From contig NZ_CP101717.1 of assembly GCF_030643825.1 (NCBI RefSeq), positions 310,001 to 374,000 on the forward strand: a stretch of DNA of 64,000 bases. Direction: 5' to 3'. Each line of letters opens with the position of its first letter. Position 1 is the first letter of the stretch. Below the pieces are notes generated by a model. It was not told the DNA's origin. It saw nothing but the letters and a program-made list of their open reading frames with translations, and did no database searches. The position numbers were made by a program, and so were the translations under genes. Positions 29,596 through 38,956 of the stretch are shown in pieces. This stretch comes from Salinispirillum sp. LH 10-3-1. Lineage in GTDB: Bacteria > Pseudomonadota > Gammaproteobacteria > Pseudomonadales > Natronospirillaceae.

Positions 29596-29947
29596 GGAGT
29601 AGTCTCCTGGTCGTTATTATGTTTATTGGTTCAAGTAACCTCTTGGCTATAGCAATGGCTGTGCCAGTGCTTTAAAAGTCGCTAAGGTGACGCTAACGTC
29701 TCAGATAAAACCTATTAATGCTTATAACTGGCAGTGTTGGTGTTGGTGTGGTGGAGGTGAGCTGTTTTTAAAGGGTTTAAAGAAAGTCACAAAGAGTTTT
29801 AAACAGGGTTTAAAAGGTTGTTAAGGTGCTTTAGAGGGGTGCCCTTTGGTTCGGGAGAGCAGGTAGGGGCTACAGCGGGTGTGTACACCGAAGGATTCAG
29901 TGCCGAAAATGGCGAGTATGCGGAAAAAATCGCGCTAGAATGCGGGT
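29596..29947. other. Divergent intergenic region between the ABC operon and the ada/alkA gene
   Basis: About 350 bases with no credible gene. It holds the sigma-54 promoter (29650-29666), an AT-rich stretch with repeated TTTAAA motifs at about 29766-29820, and a GGGTGTGTACACC palindrome near 29877. Sites for the sigma-54 activator would be expected here, but I see no clear repeated palindrome. Confidence 0.5.
29650..29666 (-). promoter_or_regulatory. Sigma-54 promoter of the ABC transporter operon
   Basis: On the minus strand the sequence is TGGCAC-AGCCA-TTGCTA, an exact match to the -24/-12 consensus TGGCAC-N5-TTGC with correct spacing. It lies about 55 bases upstream of the binding-protein start. 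A sigma-54 activator gene closes the same operon at 21303-23408. Confidence 0.85.
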
Positions 29948-31372
29948 ATGACTGAACTCGACACCACACACCTTTTGGCAACCGCAGACTGGCAACGCGC
30001 TCGACTGGCGCGTGATGCCCGGTTCGACGGCCTGTTCTTTGTTGCAGTAAAAACCACGGGCATTTTTTGTCGCCCCATTTGTCCTGCCGTGCCGCCGAAA
30101 GAGCACAACGTGGAGTACTTCACCCATGCCGTACAGGCTTATGGTGCGGGGTATCGTCCCTGTCTGCGTTGTCGGCCCGACAGCGCGCCGGGTTCCTGTG
30201 CCTGGCGCGGTACGGATACGACGTTTCAGCGCGCGTTAACCCTGATTGATGCCGGAGCCTTGCAGAACGGCGATATGCCCGCATTGGCGGCGCGCCTAGG
30301 CATCAGCGACCGCTATCTGCGTCGCTTGTTTCAGACTCGCTTGGGACTTTCGCCCAAAGCCTATGGCCTGTTCGGGCAGGTCATGTTCGCCAAAAAACTG
30401 CTGCACGAAACGGCACTGCCAATGTTAGACGTTGCCGCTGCTGCGGGTTTTCACAGTTTGCGACGCTTTAACGACGCCTGCCAGAAGCATCTAAAAATGA
30501 CTCCCAGCGCCATTCGACGCCAAGGCGAACCGTCGTCTGATGTGCGGTTAACCTTGGCGTATCGACCGCCACTGAACTGGCAACAGATGCTGGCCTTCTG
30601 GCGTGCGCGGGCGATAGAGGGGTTGGAGTGGGTAACAGACAGCAGTTACGGCCGGACGTTTACTCTGCCTGCGACCGCGCATACCGTAGAGGCCAAGGGC
30701 TGGTTTGAGGTCAGCCCTATCGAAGGGCAAGCCTGCCTGGCGTTGCGTATCGAGGTCGACCCACCGCACGCCTTACGCACCGTGGTGCAGCGCGTGCGGC
30801 AGATATTGGATCTCGACGCCGACGTAGCGATGATTGAACACCATTTGCAACAAGCGACAGGCGCCGCCGATTGGCTCACGCCGGGGCTGCGTATTCCCGG
30901 TATATGGTCACCGTTTGAGGCGGGTATCCGAGCCATATTAGGCCAACAAGTGAGTGTGGCGGCAGCGCGTACCCACGTTACACGCCTCGTCGCGGCTTTA
31001 GGTGAACCGGTAACAAACACTAACGCGCAACGCTATTTCCCCACACCCGAAGCCATCGTTACCGACTCACTCGACATGTTGAAAATGCCCACCGCACGGC
31101 GTGAAACCGTGCGTCGTTTTGCCGCATGGTACATGGAGCACGGCCATGAAAACGATGTTGAAGACTGGCTGACACTGAAGGGCATTGGCCGCTGGACGCT
31201 AGATTACGTGCGTATGCGCGCGCTCGGCGAGCCCGACGTCTGGCTTGGTACCGACCTCGGCGTTAAGAAAGCACTGGCGCAATGGAGTGACGGCTCGGAA
31301 GCGGCCTTTGACGCAGACCGACTGGCTCCGTGGCGCAGCTATGCGACCTTCCATCTGTGGAGCAAACTATAA
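29948..31372 (+). CDS. Ada-type regulator fused to AlkA DNA-3-methyladenine glycosylase
   Basis: 474-residue three-part protein. An Ada zinc domain comes first, with Cys41, Cys45, Cys72 and Cys75 (GIFCRPICPA and RPCLRCRPD); Cys41 is the methyl acceptor position. An AraC-type helix-turn-helix spans about 88-180. The C-terminal AlkA domain has the helix-hairpin-helix LKGIGRWTLDYVRMRALG and catalytic Asp in GTDLG. The Ada domain probably senses methyl phosphotriesters and induces the gene, while the glycosylase removes alkylated bases. The ogt gene follows with no gap, so the two form a repair operon. Confidence 0.92.
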   Translation: MTELDTTHLLATADWQRARLARDARFDGLFFVAVKTTGIFCRPICPAVPPKEHNVEYFTHAVQAYGAGYRPCLRCRPDSAPGSCAWRGTDTTFQRALTLIDAGALQNGDMPALAARLGISDRYLRRLFQTRLGLSPKAYGLFGQVMFAKKLLHETALPMLDVAAAAGFHSLRRFNDACQKHLKMTPSAIRRQGEPSSDVRLTLAYRPPLNWQQMLAFWRARAIEGLEWVTDSSYGRTFTLPATAHTVEAKGWFEVSPIEGQACLALRIEVDPPHALRTVVQRVRQILDLDADVAMIEHHLQQATGAADWLTPGLRIPGIWSPFEAGIRAILGQQVSVAAARTHVTRLVAALGEPVTNTNAQRYFPTPEAIVTDSLDMLKMPTARRETVRRFAAWYMEHGHENDVEDWLTLKGIGRWTLDYVRMRALGEPDVWLGTDLGVKKALAQWSDGSEAAFDADRLAPWRSYATFHLWSKL

Positions 31373-31864
31373 ATGACTGATTTAACCTATACCCGCATGC
31401 CCACTCCGGTCGGCGACTTACTCATCAGCACGGACGGTCAGGGCATCCAACATATCCTGTTTGACGACGGCGCAGCGGCTGAAAAGCTGCAACAGCACGC
31501 AACACAGGGCGTACATTCGATTCTGCAATTGGCCGAAGCCCAACTGGCAGAATTCTTTGCTGGTACGCGGCAAACCTTTGATCTGCCGTTAAATGCCGTA
31601 GGCACCGCCTTTCAGCAGCGCGTCTGGAATGCCCTAAGCACCATCCCGTTTGGTCAAACGTGGGACTATGCACAACTCGCCCACGCCATCGGCCAGCCTA
31701 CAGCGGCCCGCGCTGTCGGCATGGCGAATGGCCGCAATCCGCTGAGTATTGTTGTGCCATGCCATCGCGTGATTGGCAAAAACGGCACCTTGACCGGTTA
31801 TGCCGGTGGGTTGAGCAGGAAAGAGTGGCTGCTTAAGCACGAAGGCGTGGTATTCCCGCAGTAG
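31373..31864 (+). CDS. ogt: Methylated-DNA--protein-cysteine methyltransferase
   Basis: 163-residue O6-alkylguanine repair protein with the acceptor motif [10 protein letters not shown] (Cys130) and the [12 protein letters not shown] helix. It begins on the base after the stop of the Ada/AlkA gene. Its own stop codon lies inside the first copy of the 70-base repeat at 31861, so the repeat inserted at the very end of the gene and may have altered the last codon or two. Confidence 0.93.
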   Translation: MTDLTYTRMPTPVGDLLISTDGQGIQHILFDDGAAAEKLQQHATQGVHSILQLAEAQLAEFFAGTRQTFDLPLNAVGTAFQQRVWNALSTIPFGQTWDYAQLAHAIGQPTAARAVGMANGRNPLSIVVPCHRVIGKNGTLTGYAGGLSRKEWLLKHEGVVFPQ

Positions 31865-31930
31865 GAGGCCAGCCCCCTAGCCGAATGGTTCCTGCTACGG
31901 GTTTCGCGCAGAGGGCTGCGCTCCTACGGT
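31861..31930. repeat. REP-like 70-base palindromic element, copy 1
   Basis: Starts GTAGGAGGCCAGCCC and ends GGGCTGCGCTCCTACGGT, so its ends pair (GTAGGAG with CTCCTAC, CAGCCC with GGGCTG) to form a long hairpin. It differs from copy 2 at only two positions. It supplies the ogt stop codon. Confidence 0.85.
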
Positions 31931-34866
31931 TTCGGGTCGGGGGTTACGCTCTTGCATTGTAGGAGGCCAGCCCCCTGGCCGAATGGTTCCTGCTGCGGGT
32001 TTCGCGCAGAGGGCTGCGCTCCTACGGTCACCTCATCCACCAAATATAGAATCGATTGATACTCCAACCCCGAGTGCTCGCTCAAGCCAATCTCACAAGT
32101 GCGGCTATTAGAAAACCCGCGTGTGCAGTCTTTCACTTCCGCTTTTAAGTCCTGCAAAGCCGAGGCGTTGAGCTCGGGTGTGCTGAAACCCTTGTCGCCC
32201 GCGAAGCCGCAGCAGGTGATGGAGGCGGGTATCACGACGTCGTCTGCACAGGCTTGGGCGAGGGCAAGCATGTCGTCGGCGAGTCCCATGCGGGTGGCCG
32301 AGCAGGTGATGTGCAGGGCGATGCGTTCACTCTTACGTCTGATGTTCAGGCGCGGCAAAGCGTGTGTGCGCAAAAAGGCGACGGGTTCGACAATGATCAA
32401 TGCGCTGCCTTGGGCAGCTTCATGCAAAAACTGCGTGCAAGGGCTGGTGTCGCACACAATGGGGTAACGGCCGTTGTCGCTGGCGTTGTTGAGGGCATCC
32501 AGCAGTTCGTTGCGTTTTTGTGTGGCGGCGTCAAACAAGCCTTTGGAGTTGAACGGCATGCCGCAACACAGACCGTCTATGCCGCTTGGAATAATGACAT
32601 TGAAACCGGCTTTGTGCAGCAGGTCGATCATGACGTCCGGTACGCTGCGCACGTCGGCGGCGCTGAGCGAAGAACCCAAACTGCGAGTGACACAGGCGGG
32701 CAGGTACACCACGCTGTCGGCATCGGCAGTGGATATGTTTGCCGTGCTGTGGCGCGTAATCCGTTCATGCGTGGCACTGCCGACAGCGCGCGGCATACTG
32801 GGCGACCAATGCGCGACCATGCCGCCGCTTAAAGGTTTGGCTGCCCGTGTTAGAACTTGCATGGCGGGTGCTCCTAATACGGACTGCACCAAGTGCGCAC
32901 TGCGTAACCCGACCCTTACCGCACGCGTTGTACCGGCGAAGTGCAAGGCAAGCTGCTTGCCGATGGTTTTCGGCATGCGGCCTTGCTGCTCGGCGCGCAG
33001 GTGGCGCACTAACTCGCCGGTGTTGATGCCGACCGGACACTGCGTCGCGCACAAACCATCGCCCGCGCAGGTGTCTAGCCCGGCATACGCAAATTCCTCG
33101 CGCAGCGTGCGCAAGCGTTCTGGTTGGCTGCCAGTGCTGGCTAGGCGCTGGATTTCGCGCCACAGCACAATGCGTTGGCGCGGGGTAAGGGTGAGGCGAC
33201 GCGACGGACAAACCGATTCGCAAAAGCCGCATTCGATGCACTTATCCACTAAGGCGTGCGCGGGCGGCAGCGGCTTGAGGTTTTCCACGTGCAGCTTGGG
33301 GTTGTCGGACAGAATCACGTCGGGGTTCAGCAGATTCAGCGGGTCGAAGGCGTGTTTGATGGTTTTCATCAGACCGTAGGCTTCTGATCCCCACTCGAGT
33401 TCCACAAATGGTGCCATGTTGCGGCCCGTGCCGTGTTCGGCCTTCAACGAACCACCGTATTCCACCGCCACCAGTTGCGCCACATCGGACATAAAGGCTT
33501 CGTAACGCTGCACCTCGGCGGGATCATCGAAGCCTTGGGTGAACACAAAATGCAGGTTACCTTCGAGTGCGTGCCCAAACAGGATGGCTTCGTCGTAATG
33601 GTATTGGCGCAGCAGCGCTTGCAGCGCCAGCACACCATCGGCCAGGCGCTCGATGGGGAAGGCGACGTCTTCGATGATCACTGTGGTGCCAATCACCCGC
33701 TCGGCACCGACCGCAGGAAACGTCCCTTTGCGTACCTTCCAATACAGGTCGTAGGTTTTGCGCTCACGGGTGAATGTTGCGGGTTGCAGCACAGGAATGT
33801 GCGCAATGGCGGCGAGCACCTGCTGCACGTTGGCGGCCAGTGCGTCTGGGTCGGTGCCGCGCACGTCGATTAACAAAGCGGTTGCGCCATCGGGCAGTTC
33901 GCGCAGTTCAGCAGGCATGCCGGGCATGGTTTCGACCGAACGTAACGCCGCGCGGTCGAGCAATTCCACGGCAGAAACTGGCGCGGGCTTCAGCGCCATA
34001 GTAGCTTCACACGCGGTTTGAATGTTGGCGAAATAGACCAAGGCGGCGGCTTTGTGGGCCGGGTCGGGCACGGTGTGGTAGGTGATGTGGCTGATAAAAC
34101 CTAGCGTGCCTTCGGAGCCAATCATCAGGTGTTTCAGAATGTCGATGGGGTCACTGAAGTCGACCAAGGCGTTCAAACTGTAGCCGGTGGTATTTTTCAA
34201 CCGGTATTTGTGTCGGATGCGGTTCGCCAGTTCGGCATTGGCGCGGGTTTTTTTGCCCAGTTCGGTGAGTCGCTGCAATAGGTCAGCATGGCTGTTGCGA
34301 AAGGCGCTAATGGAATGCGGGTCGGCGGTGTCGAGGCGGGTGCCGTCGGCGAAAATCACGCACAGGTCGCGCACCGTGTGATAACTGTTTTGCGCCGTGC
34401 CGCAGCACATGCCCGAGGCGTTGTTGGCGGCAATGCCGCCAATCATGCAACTGTTGATGGACGCTGGATCAGGCCCGATCTTGCGCCCAAACGGTGCCAG
34501 CACAGCGTTAGCACGCGCGCCAACCACGCCCGGTTGCAGGCGAATGGATGCGCCGCCATCCAGTAGGGCATGACCGTTCCAGCCATTGCCGAGCTGAATA
34601 AGCACGGAATCGGTGACGGCTTGACCAGACAGCGAGGTACCCGCTGCCCGAAACGTGACGGGCAGGCCGTGGCGGCGGCAGGCGTTCAACACCAAGATGA
34701 CTTCGGCATCACTCTCCACGCGGACCACGAGTTGCGGAATGAGGCGGTAAAAACTGGCATCCGTACCATAAGCCAGTGTGCGCAGCTCATCGCTGATCAG
34801 CCGGTCAGCGGGTATCAGTGGCCGCAAGTCATTCAGTAACTGTTGGTATGCCGGTTTCATATCCAT
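31924..34866 (-). CDS. FAD/Fe-S D-lactate dehydrogenase (Dld-II type)
   Basis: 980 residues from the start at 34866, where GAGG lies five bases upstream; an ATG at 34974 would add 36 unlikely residues. The FAD-binding domain has VTFRAAGTSLSGQAVTDS and GPDPASINSCMIGGIAANNASGMCCG. The FAD-oxidase C domain has FGHALEGNLHFV and EHGTGRNMAPFVE. Two Fe-S clusters follow (CIECGFCESVCPSR, CAGDGLCATQCPVG) and CCG domains (GLCCGMPF, CCGFAGDKG). It passes electrons from D-lactate to the respiratory chain. The C-terminal tail after VDEV is encoded by the REP-like repeat and is abnormal for the family. Confidence 0.9.
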   Translation of the reverse strand: MDMKPAYQQLLNDLRPLIPADRLISDELRTLAYGTDASFYRLIPQLVVRVESDAEVILVLNACRRHGLPVTFRAAGTSLSGQAVTDSVLIQLGNGWNGHALLDGGASIRLQPGVVGARANAVLAPFGRKIGPDPASINSCMIGGIAANNASGMCCGTAQNSYHTVRDLCVIFADGTRLDTADPHSISAFRNSHADLLQRLTELGKKTRANAELANRIRHKYRLKNTTGYSLNALVDFSDPIDILKHLMIGSEGTLGFISHITYHTVPDPAHKAAALVYFANIQTACEATMALKPAPVSAVELLDRAALRSVETMPGMPAELRELPDGATALLIDVRGTDPDALAANVQQVLAAIAHIPVLQPATFTRERKTYDLYWKVRKGTFPAVGAERVIGTTVIIEDVAFPIERLADGVLALQALLRQYHYDEAILFGHALEGNLHFVFTQGFDDPAEVQRYEAFMSDVAQLVAVEYGGSLKAEHGTGRNMAPFVELEWGSEAYGLMKTIKHAFDPLNLLNPDVILSDNPKLHVENLKPLPPAHALVDKCIECGFCESVCPSRRLTLTPRQRIVLWREIQRLASTGSQPERLRTLREEFAYAGLDTCAGDGLCATQCPVGINTGELVRHLRAEQQGRMPKTIGKQLALHFAGTTRAVRVGLRSAHLVQSVLGAPAMQVLTRAAKPLSGGMVAHWSPSMPRAVGSATHERITRHSTANISTADADSVVYLPACVTRSLGSSLSAADVRSVPDVMIDLLHKAGFNVIIPSGIDGLCCGMPFNSKGLFDAATQKRNELLDALNNASDNGRYPIVCDTSPCTQFLHEAAQGSALIIVEPVAFLRTHALPRLNIRRKSERIALHITCSATRMGLADDMLALAQACADDVVIPASITCCGFAGDKGFSTPELNASALQDLKAEVKDCTRGFSNSRTCEIGLSEHSGLEYQSILYLVDEVTVGAQPSARNPQQEPFGQGAGLLQCKSVTPDPKP
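31959..32028. repeat. REP-like 70-base palindromic element, copy 2
   Basis: Second copy in the same orientation, 28 bases after copy 1, within the 3' end of the neighbouring Dld-II gene on the other strand. The Dld-II reading frame runs through it, so the last 30 or so residues of that protein are repeat-encoded. Confidence 0.85.
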
Positions 34867-34921
34867 TTCTACCTCAAAACATAGGCGGGTTAAAGTCTTC
34901 CGGTTATTCCGGGCTTTCGGG

Positions 34922-34972
34922 GTATGTCTCCGCCACTCCACGGCAGGCCGAAAGTCGTGGCTTGAGACATAC
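34922..34972. repeat. Inverted repeat between lutC and dld
   Basis: GTATGTCTC (34922-34930) and GAGACATAC (34964-34972) are a perfect 9-bp inverted repeat, with an inner CCACG/CGTGG pair. It sits in the 190-base gap between lutC and the Dld-II gene and may be an attenuator or a processed mRNA hairpin. Confidence 0.45.
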
Positions 34973-35056
34973 ACCCTACGCCCTTAACCCCATAACTATG
35001 CCTGCCTTCTCCGGCAAGTGTGGGCAATATGAAAGCCCATGCTGGTGGTATGCCAA

Positions 35057-35707
35057 TTAGCTTCGAATGAGGACCAGCAACCGCGCTGGGCCATGTACTC
35101 CGTAGGCTAGGGTTTGCTCGATGTCGGCAGTTTTTGATGGGCCGGAGATCAATAAGGCATTGGTTGGCAAACCGGCCTGCCACTGTGGGCAGCGCAAAAC
35201 ATCCAAGAACGTAGAGTGCAACTGGTTGGCATCCAGCACGGCGATGTGAATAGGCGGCACCAAACTCATCAGTCGGGGCTCTTGTGGTGTGGGCCACAGG
35301 ATCAGACTGCCGGTTTCGGCAATACCACCGAGTGTGGAGGTAATGGCCGCATCAACGTTGTTGAACAACTCAGGTTGCCACTCTTCAATTGGTCGGTCGT
35401 AGCTGACCAGCTTTGGAGCGTCGCTCGGCCAGTTGGCACGCAGTTCATCGCCCAGAGTGGTGCTTTGTGGGGCAAGCAAATTGCCAATACCGATCTCGCG
35501 CAGCCACTCGTGCAGAGTCGCTAGCCAATCGGCATTGGCCGTGCGGCGCACTTCGCCGTGTACGGATTCAATCATCCGTTGAAACAGCTCGACCCGTTCT
35601 TCAGCAGACCATTGACGGCGTTCGAGCACGGCAAAATCGGGGCGTTCAACGGGCTGCGTGGGGCTGGCTTGGCGCAGCCGTTCGAGTATGGCGGTGCGGG
35701 CGTTCAT
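35057..35707 (-). CDS. lutC: Lactate utilisation protein C (LUD domain)
   Basis: 216-residue LutC/YkgG (LldG) protein of the L-lactate-oxidising LutABC complex. LUD-domain features are DAAITSTLGGIAETGSLIL and the C-terminal GPSKTADIEQTLAYGVHGPARL. The start overlaps the lutB stop by 4 bases. No Fe-S ligands are expected or seen. Confidence 0.92.
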   Translation of the reverse strand: MNARTAILERLRQASPTQPVERPDFAVLERRQWSAEERVELFQRMIESVHGEVRRTANADWLATLHEWLREIGIGNLLAPQSTTLGDELRANWPSDAPKLVSYDRPIEEWQPELFNNVDAAITSTLGGIAETGSLILWPTPQEPRLMSLVPPIHIAVLDANQLHSTFLDVLRCPQWQAGLPTNALLISGPSKTADIEQTLAYGVHGPARLLVLIRS

Positions 35708-37176
35708 TGTTGACTCCCTTGTTTAGTTGCTTGCCGATGAGCGGCGACCCGCGCATGCAGATTCTTTGCCGCCAGCTTGGGCGCGGTGCGGTAACGCGTC
35801 CAACCGCCGATGCGTCGGGGCTGCAAGGCACGGAACCGATTGCCTAAGCCAATGGCGAGGCGATACAGCACGGGGCGAGCGTGCAGCCATGCCCATGCCG
35901 ACCAAATCAGTGCTTCGGTTTTGCGTCGTTTAGCGCCATGCCCAGCGACCACGCCGGGGTGTAGGCGGTCGCCGTCCACCGCTTCACGCCGTAAACGCAC
36001 CAATAGTTGTGGAATGGGAATCTTTACCGGGCAGACTTCACCGCACGCGCCGCAGAGGGTTGATGCACTGGGCAGGTCTTGCGTGGCGGCCAAGCCCTGC
36101 AAATGTGGCATGACTATCTTGCCGATCGGCCCGGGGTAGGTGGTGCCGTAAGCGTGACCGCCGACGCGCGTATACACCGGGCAATGATTCATGCACGCAC
36201 CGCAGCGAATGCATTGTAGGGTTTGGCGCAGTTCGGGGTCTTGGTACATGCGCGAGCGGCCGTTATCGACCAGCACCAAATGCACCGCTTGCGGGCCGTC
36301 GCGTTCGTCAGATTTGCGCGGGCTGGTGATCATGTTGAAATAGGTGGTGATGTGCTGGCCGGTGGCCGAGCGGGTCAGTAACGCCAGTAGGGCACTGGCG
36401 TCTTCCAGTTTTTCGACCACTTTCTCAATGCCGGTTACCGCGATGTGCACCGGCGGTACGGTGGTGGTCATGCGGCCATTGCCTTCGTTTTCCACCAAGC
36501 ACAGCGTGCCGGTTTCAGCCACAGCGAAGTTCACGCCGGAAATGCCAACGTCGGCCTGCATGAATTTCTCGCGCAGTTGTTGGCGCGCAGCGGCGGTGAG
36601 GTAGTCGACGTTATGCGTGCGCTCGGTACCGGTTTTCTCGTGCATCAGCTCCGAGATTTCCTGCGTGTTTTTGTGGATGGCGGGCATGATGATGTGCGAG
36701 GGCGTTTCGTCGGCCAGTTGCACAATGTACTCACCGAGGTCGGATTCCAACGCTTCGATGCCGTGTTCAGCCAGATGGTGGTTCAGCTCCATCTCTTCCG
36801 ACACCATGGACTTGCCCTTGATGACCGAACGCGCACCCTGAGCCACGCAAATATCAGTGATGATGCGGCAGGCCTCGGCACCGTCTTCCGCCCAATGCAC
36901 TTGAATGCCGTTACGCTGGCAGTTGGCTTCTAGCTGCTCCAACAAGTCGGGCAGACGGCTCAGTGCGCGCTGGCGAATGTGTTCACCCAAGTCCCGCAGT
37001 TGCTCCAATTCCCAGTCGGCAAAGGCCGCGCTGCGCTTGCTCATCAGGCCGTCCATCGCCTTGCGGAAATTGGCGCGGATTTGCGGGTCTTCAATGGCGT
37101 GGCGGGCGCGTTGGTGGAAGTCGCCCACAGGTGTGAAATGCTGAGCCTTTTTCAGTGAATCTGCTGCGGCGCTCAT
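35704..37176 (-). CDS. lutB: Lactate utilisation protein B (Fe-S)
   Basis: 490 residues from the start at 37176, which overlaps the lutA stop by 4 bases (ATGA); an upstream start at 37218 would overlap lutA by more and adds 14 unlikely residues. N-terminal LUD domain (VIKGKSMVSEEMELNHHL, GVNFAVAETGTLCLVENEGN), then two 4Fe-4S motifs (CIRCGACMNHCPVY and CGACGEVCPVKIP) and a C-terminal LutB region. It is the electron-transfer core of LutABC. Confidence 0.93.
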   Translation of the reverse strand: MSAAADSLKKAQHFTPVGDFHQRARHAIEDPQIRANFRKAMDGLMSKRSAAFADWELEQLRDLGEHIRQRALSRLPDLLEQLEANCQRNGIQVHWAEDGAEACRIITDICVAQGARSVIKGKSMVSEEMELNHHLAEHGIEALESDLGEYIVQLADETPSHIIMPAIHKNTQEISELMHEKTGTERTHNVDYLTAAARQQLREKFMQADVGISGVNFAVAETGTLCLVENEGNGRMTTTVPPVHIAVTGIEKVVEKLEDASALLALLTRSATGQHITTYFNMITSPRKSDERDGPQAVHLVLVDNGRSRMYQDPELRQTLQCIRCGACMNHCPVYTRVGGHAYGTTYPGPIGKIVMPHLQGLAATQDLPSASTLCGACGEVCPVKIPIPQLLVRLRREAVDGDRLHPGVVAGHGAKRRKTEALIWSAWAWLHARPVLYRLAIGLGNRFRALQPRRIGGWTRYRTAPKLAAKNLHARVAAHRQATKQGSQQ

Positions 37177-37979
37177 GACTGCGCCTCCTGCGACTCGCCT
37201 GATTGTGTGCGCTGCCAAATGAACTCAGCCAGATGCGCGCCGGTTAGCGGTTTCTGCACTTTTTCGGCGTGGCCGACGATGTTCATCAAGCAGCCACAGT
37301 CGGTCGACATCACCTGCTGTGCGCCTGAGTTCAAAATGTGCTCGACCTTGTCGCTGACCATGGCACCGGAAATTTCCGGGTTGCGCACCGCAAAGGTGCC
37401 GCCGAACCCGCAGCATTCTTTTACTTGCACCGGCTCCACCACGGTGACGTTCGCCAACTGGCTCAACAGTGCCGGTGCAGCTTCACCGATGCCCATTTCG
37501 CGCCTCGCTGAACAGGCGGTATGCACGGCGATGGTGACGGGCTTGCCTTGGTCGTGCAGTTGAATTTGGCACACGTGTAACAAGAATTCGGTCAGCTCAT
37601 AGGTACGTTCGGCAATCGCTTCGGCTTGCATAGCCTGCGCAGTACCCTCAAACAAGGTGGGGTAATGGTGACGCAACATGCCACCGCACGAACCGGACGG
37701 CACCACGATAGGCCAAGGCTCTGGGAACAAGTCGAGCTGTGCGGCAGCGACCTGGCGCGCTTGATCATGATAGCCCGACGTGTAAGCCGGTTGGCCACAA
37801 CAGGTCTGGCCTTGGGGAAAAATCACCTCGATACCCTCGCGCTCCAGCAACTGAATACCGGCCATACCCGCATCCGGGTAGAACATGTCCATTAAGCAGG
37901 TGCCGAAGTAGTAGACCTTTTGTGGTTTGCTGGGGTAGAGCTTCGTGGTCATGGGCGTCGTCGTCATTGTTGTTATCAT
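37173..37979 (-). CDS. lutA: Lactate utilisation protein A (CCG-domain protein)
   Basis: About 268 residues with two cysteine-rich CCG domains (GQTCCGQPAY with SGSCGGML, then KECCGFGGTFAV with STDCGCLMN). This is the third part of the LutABC (LldEFG) L-lactate oxidase. The exact start is unclear: ATG codons at 37979, 37967 and 37952 are in frame and none has a good ribosome site. It is the first gene of lutABC-dld and starts just inside the LldR-type operator at 37991. Confidence 0.9.
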   Translation of the reverse strand: MITTMTTTPMTTKLYPSKPQKVYYFGTCLMDMFYPDAGMAGIQLLEREGIEVIFPQGQTCCGQPAYTSGYHDQARQVAAAQLDLFPEPWPIVVPSGSCGGMLRHHYPTLFEGTAQAMQAEAIAERTYELTEFLLHVCQIQLHDQGKPVTIAVHTACSARREMGIGEAAPALLSQLANVTVVEPVQVKECCGFGGTFAVRNPEISGAMVSDKVEHILNSGAQQVMSTDCGCLMNIVGHAEKVQKPLTGAHLAEFIWQRTQSGESQEAQS

Positions 37980-37990
37980 CAAGTAAAATT

Positions 37991-38009
37991 AAATTGGTAA
38001 TACCAATTT
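37991..38009. promoter_or_regulatory. LldR-type palindromic operator
   Basis: AAATTGGTA-A-TACCAATTT is a perfect 19-base palindrome with the TTGGT...ACCAA core of FadR/LldR-subfamily GntR regulators. It lies between lutA and the divergent GntR gene, so it can control both. Confidence 0.85.
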
Positions 38010-38087
38010 ACAACTTTGTATGCGCAAGCGTATTATGTGTTGTTGTAAGAGTCAATGCGGTTGTTTGTTTTTCAACCAGAGGTGCCG

Positions 38088-38849
38088 ATGAATTCAAGTC
38101 CTATCAAAACTCAACGTGTTGCTGATGTGGTGCGAGAGCGACTCGAAACGCTGATCTTGGAGGGGGTGTTTAAGGCGGGGCAGAAGCTGCCAACCGAACG
38201 CACCTTGGCTGAGCAATTCGGGGTGTCGCGGCCATCGGTGCGCGAGGCCATTCAAACCTTGGCTGCGCGCGGTCTACTGACCAGCCGCCAAGGTGGTGGT
38301 ACCTATGTCAATGCAGATCTGGGTGGCACACTGGCCGATTCCATGTTGTCGTTATTTGGTACGCATCCCGAGTTCCAGTTCGATTTGCTGGAATTTCGCC
38401 ATGCTTTAGAAGGGTTATCGGCGCACTATGCCGCGCTGCGCGCCACCGATGCCGACCGAGTGGCGTTACAACAACGCTTTGATGCGCTGATCGCCACCTA
38501 TGAAGCGCAAGACCCTATCCTTGAAGCAGAGGCCGACGCCGCCTTTCACCTTGCCATCGCCGAAGCGGCCCACAACGTCGTGCTGTTGCATTCCATGCGC
38601 GCATTGTTTTCCATGCTGGAACGCAGCATTGTCGACAACTTACGCAGCCTGTTCGAGAAAAAAGAGTCGCGCGAGAAGCTGTACGCACAACACAAAGCCT
38701 TGCTGGATGCGATACTGGACGGCGACGCCGAGCGAGCGCAGCAGATGTCGCACGAGCATCTGGTGTATGTGGAAGATGGCTTATTGGAATTATCGAAAAC
38801 CAAAACGCGGGTACAGCGGTCATTGCGGCGGGCCATTACGCCGTCATAA
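38088..38849 (+). CDS. GntR-family (FadR/LldR subfamily) regulator of lactate genes
   Basis: 253 residues from the start at 38088 (GAGG nine bases upstream); an ATG at 38055 gives an extra 11 residues. N-terminal winged helix (GQKLPTERTLAEQFGVSRPSVREAIQTLAARGLL) and C-terminal FCD effector domain with its metal-binding histidine and aspartate region (EADAAFHLAIAEAAHN). Divergence from lutABC-dld and the LldR-like palindrome argue for lactate-responsive repression. Confidence 0.85.
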   Translation: MNSSPIKTQRVADVVRERLETLILEGVFKAGQKLPTERTLAEQFGVSRPSVREAIQTLAARGLLTSRQGGGTYVNADLGGTLADSMLSLFGTHPEFQFDLLEFRHALEGLSAHYAALRATDADRVALQQRFDALIATYEAQDPILEAEADAAFHLAIAEAAHNVVLLHSMRALFSMLERSIVDNLRSLFEKKESREKLYAQHKALLDAILDGDAERAQQMSHEHLVYVEDGLLELSKTKTRVQRSLRRAITPS

Positions 38850-38956
38850 CGACGACGGGCGCGGCAACCGGTAATAGCACAATGCATTTTCGCTCTTGCG
38901 GAAAGCTCGGTATGATGGCGTCTCCGCCTTTCCTAATCGCACAAAAGGAGACCCTC

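Noticed and set aside
32474-33379. 301-codon plus-strand frame opposite Dld-II
   Set aside because: Antisense shadow; Cys/Arg-rich translation without domain features.
38038-38050. TTGTTGTAAGA upstream of the GntR gene, shared with the MarR operator
   Set aside because: Only the left half is present and the AACAAT half is missing; probably chance.
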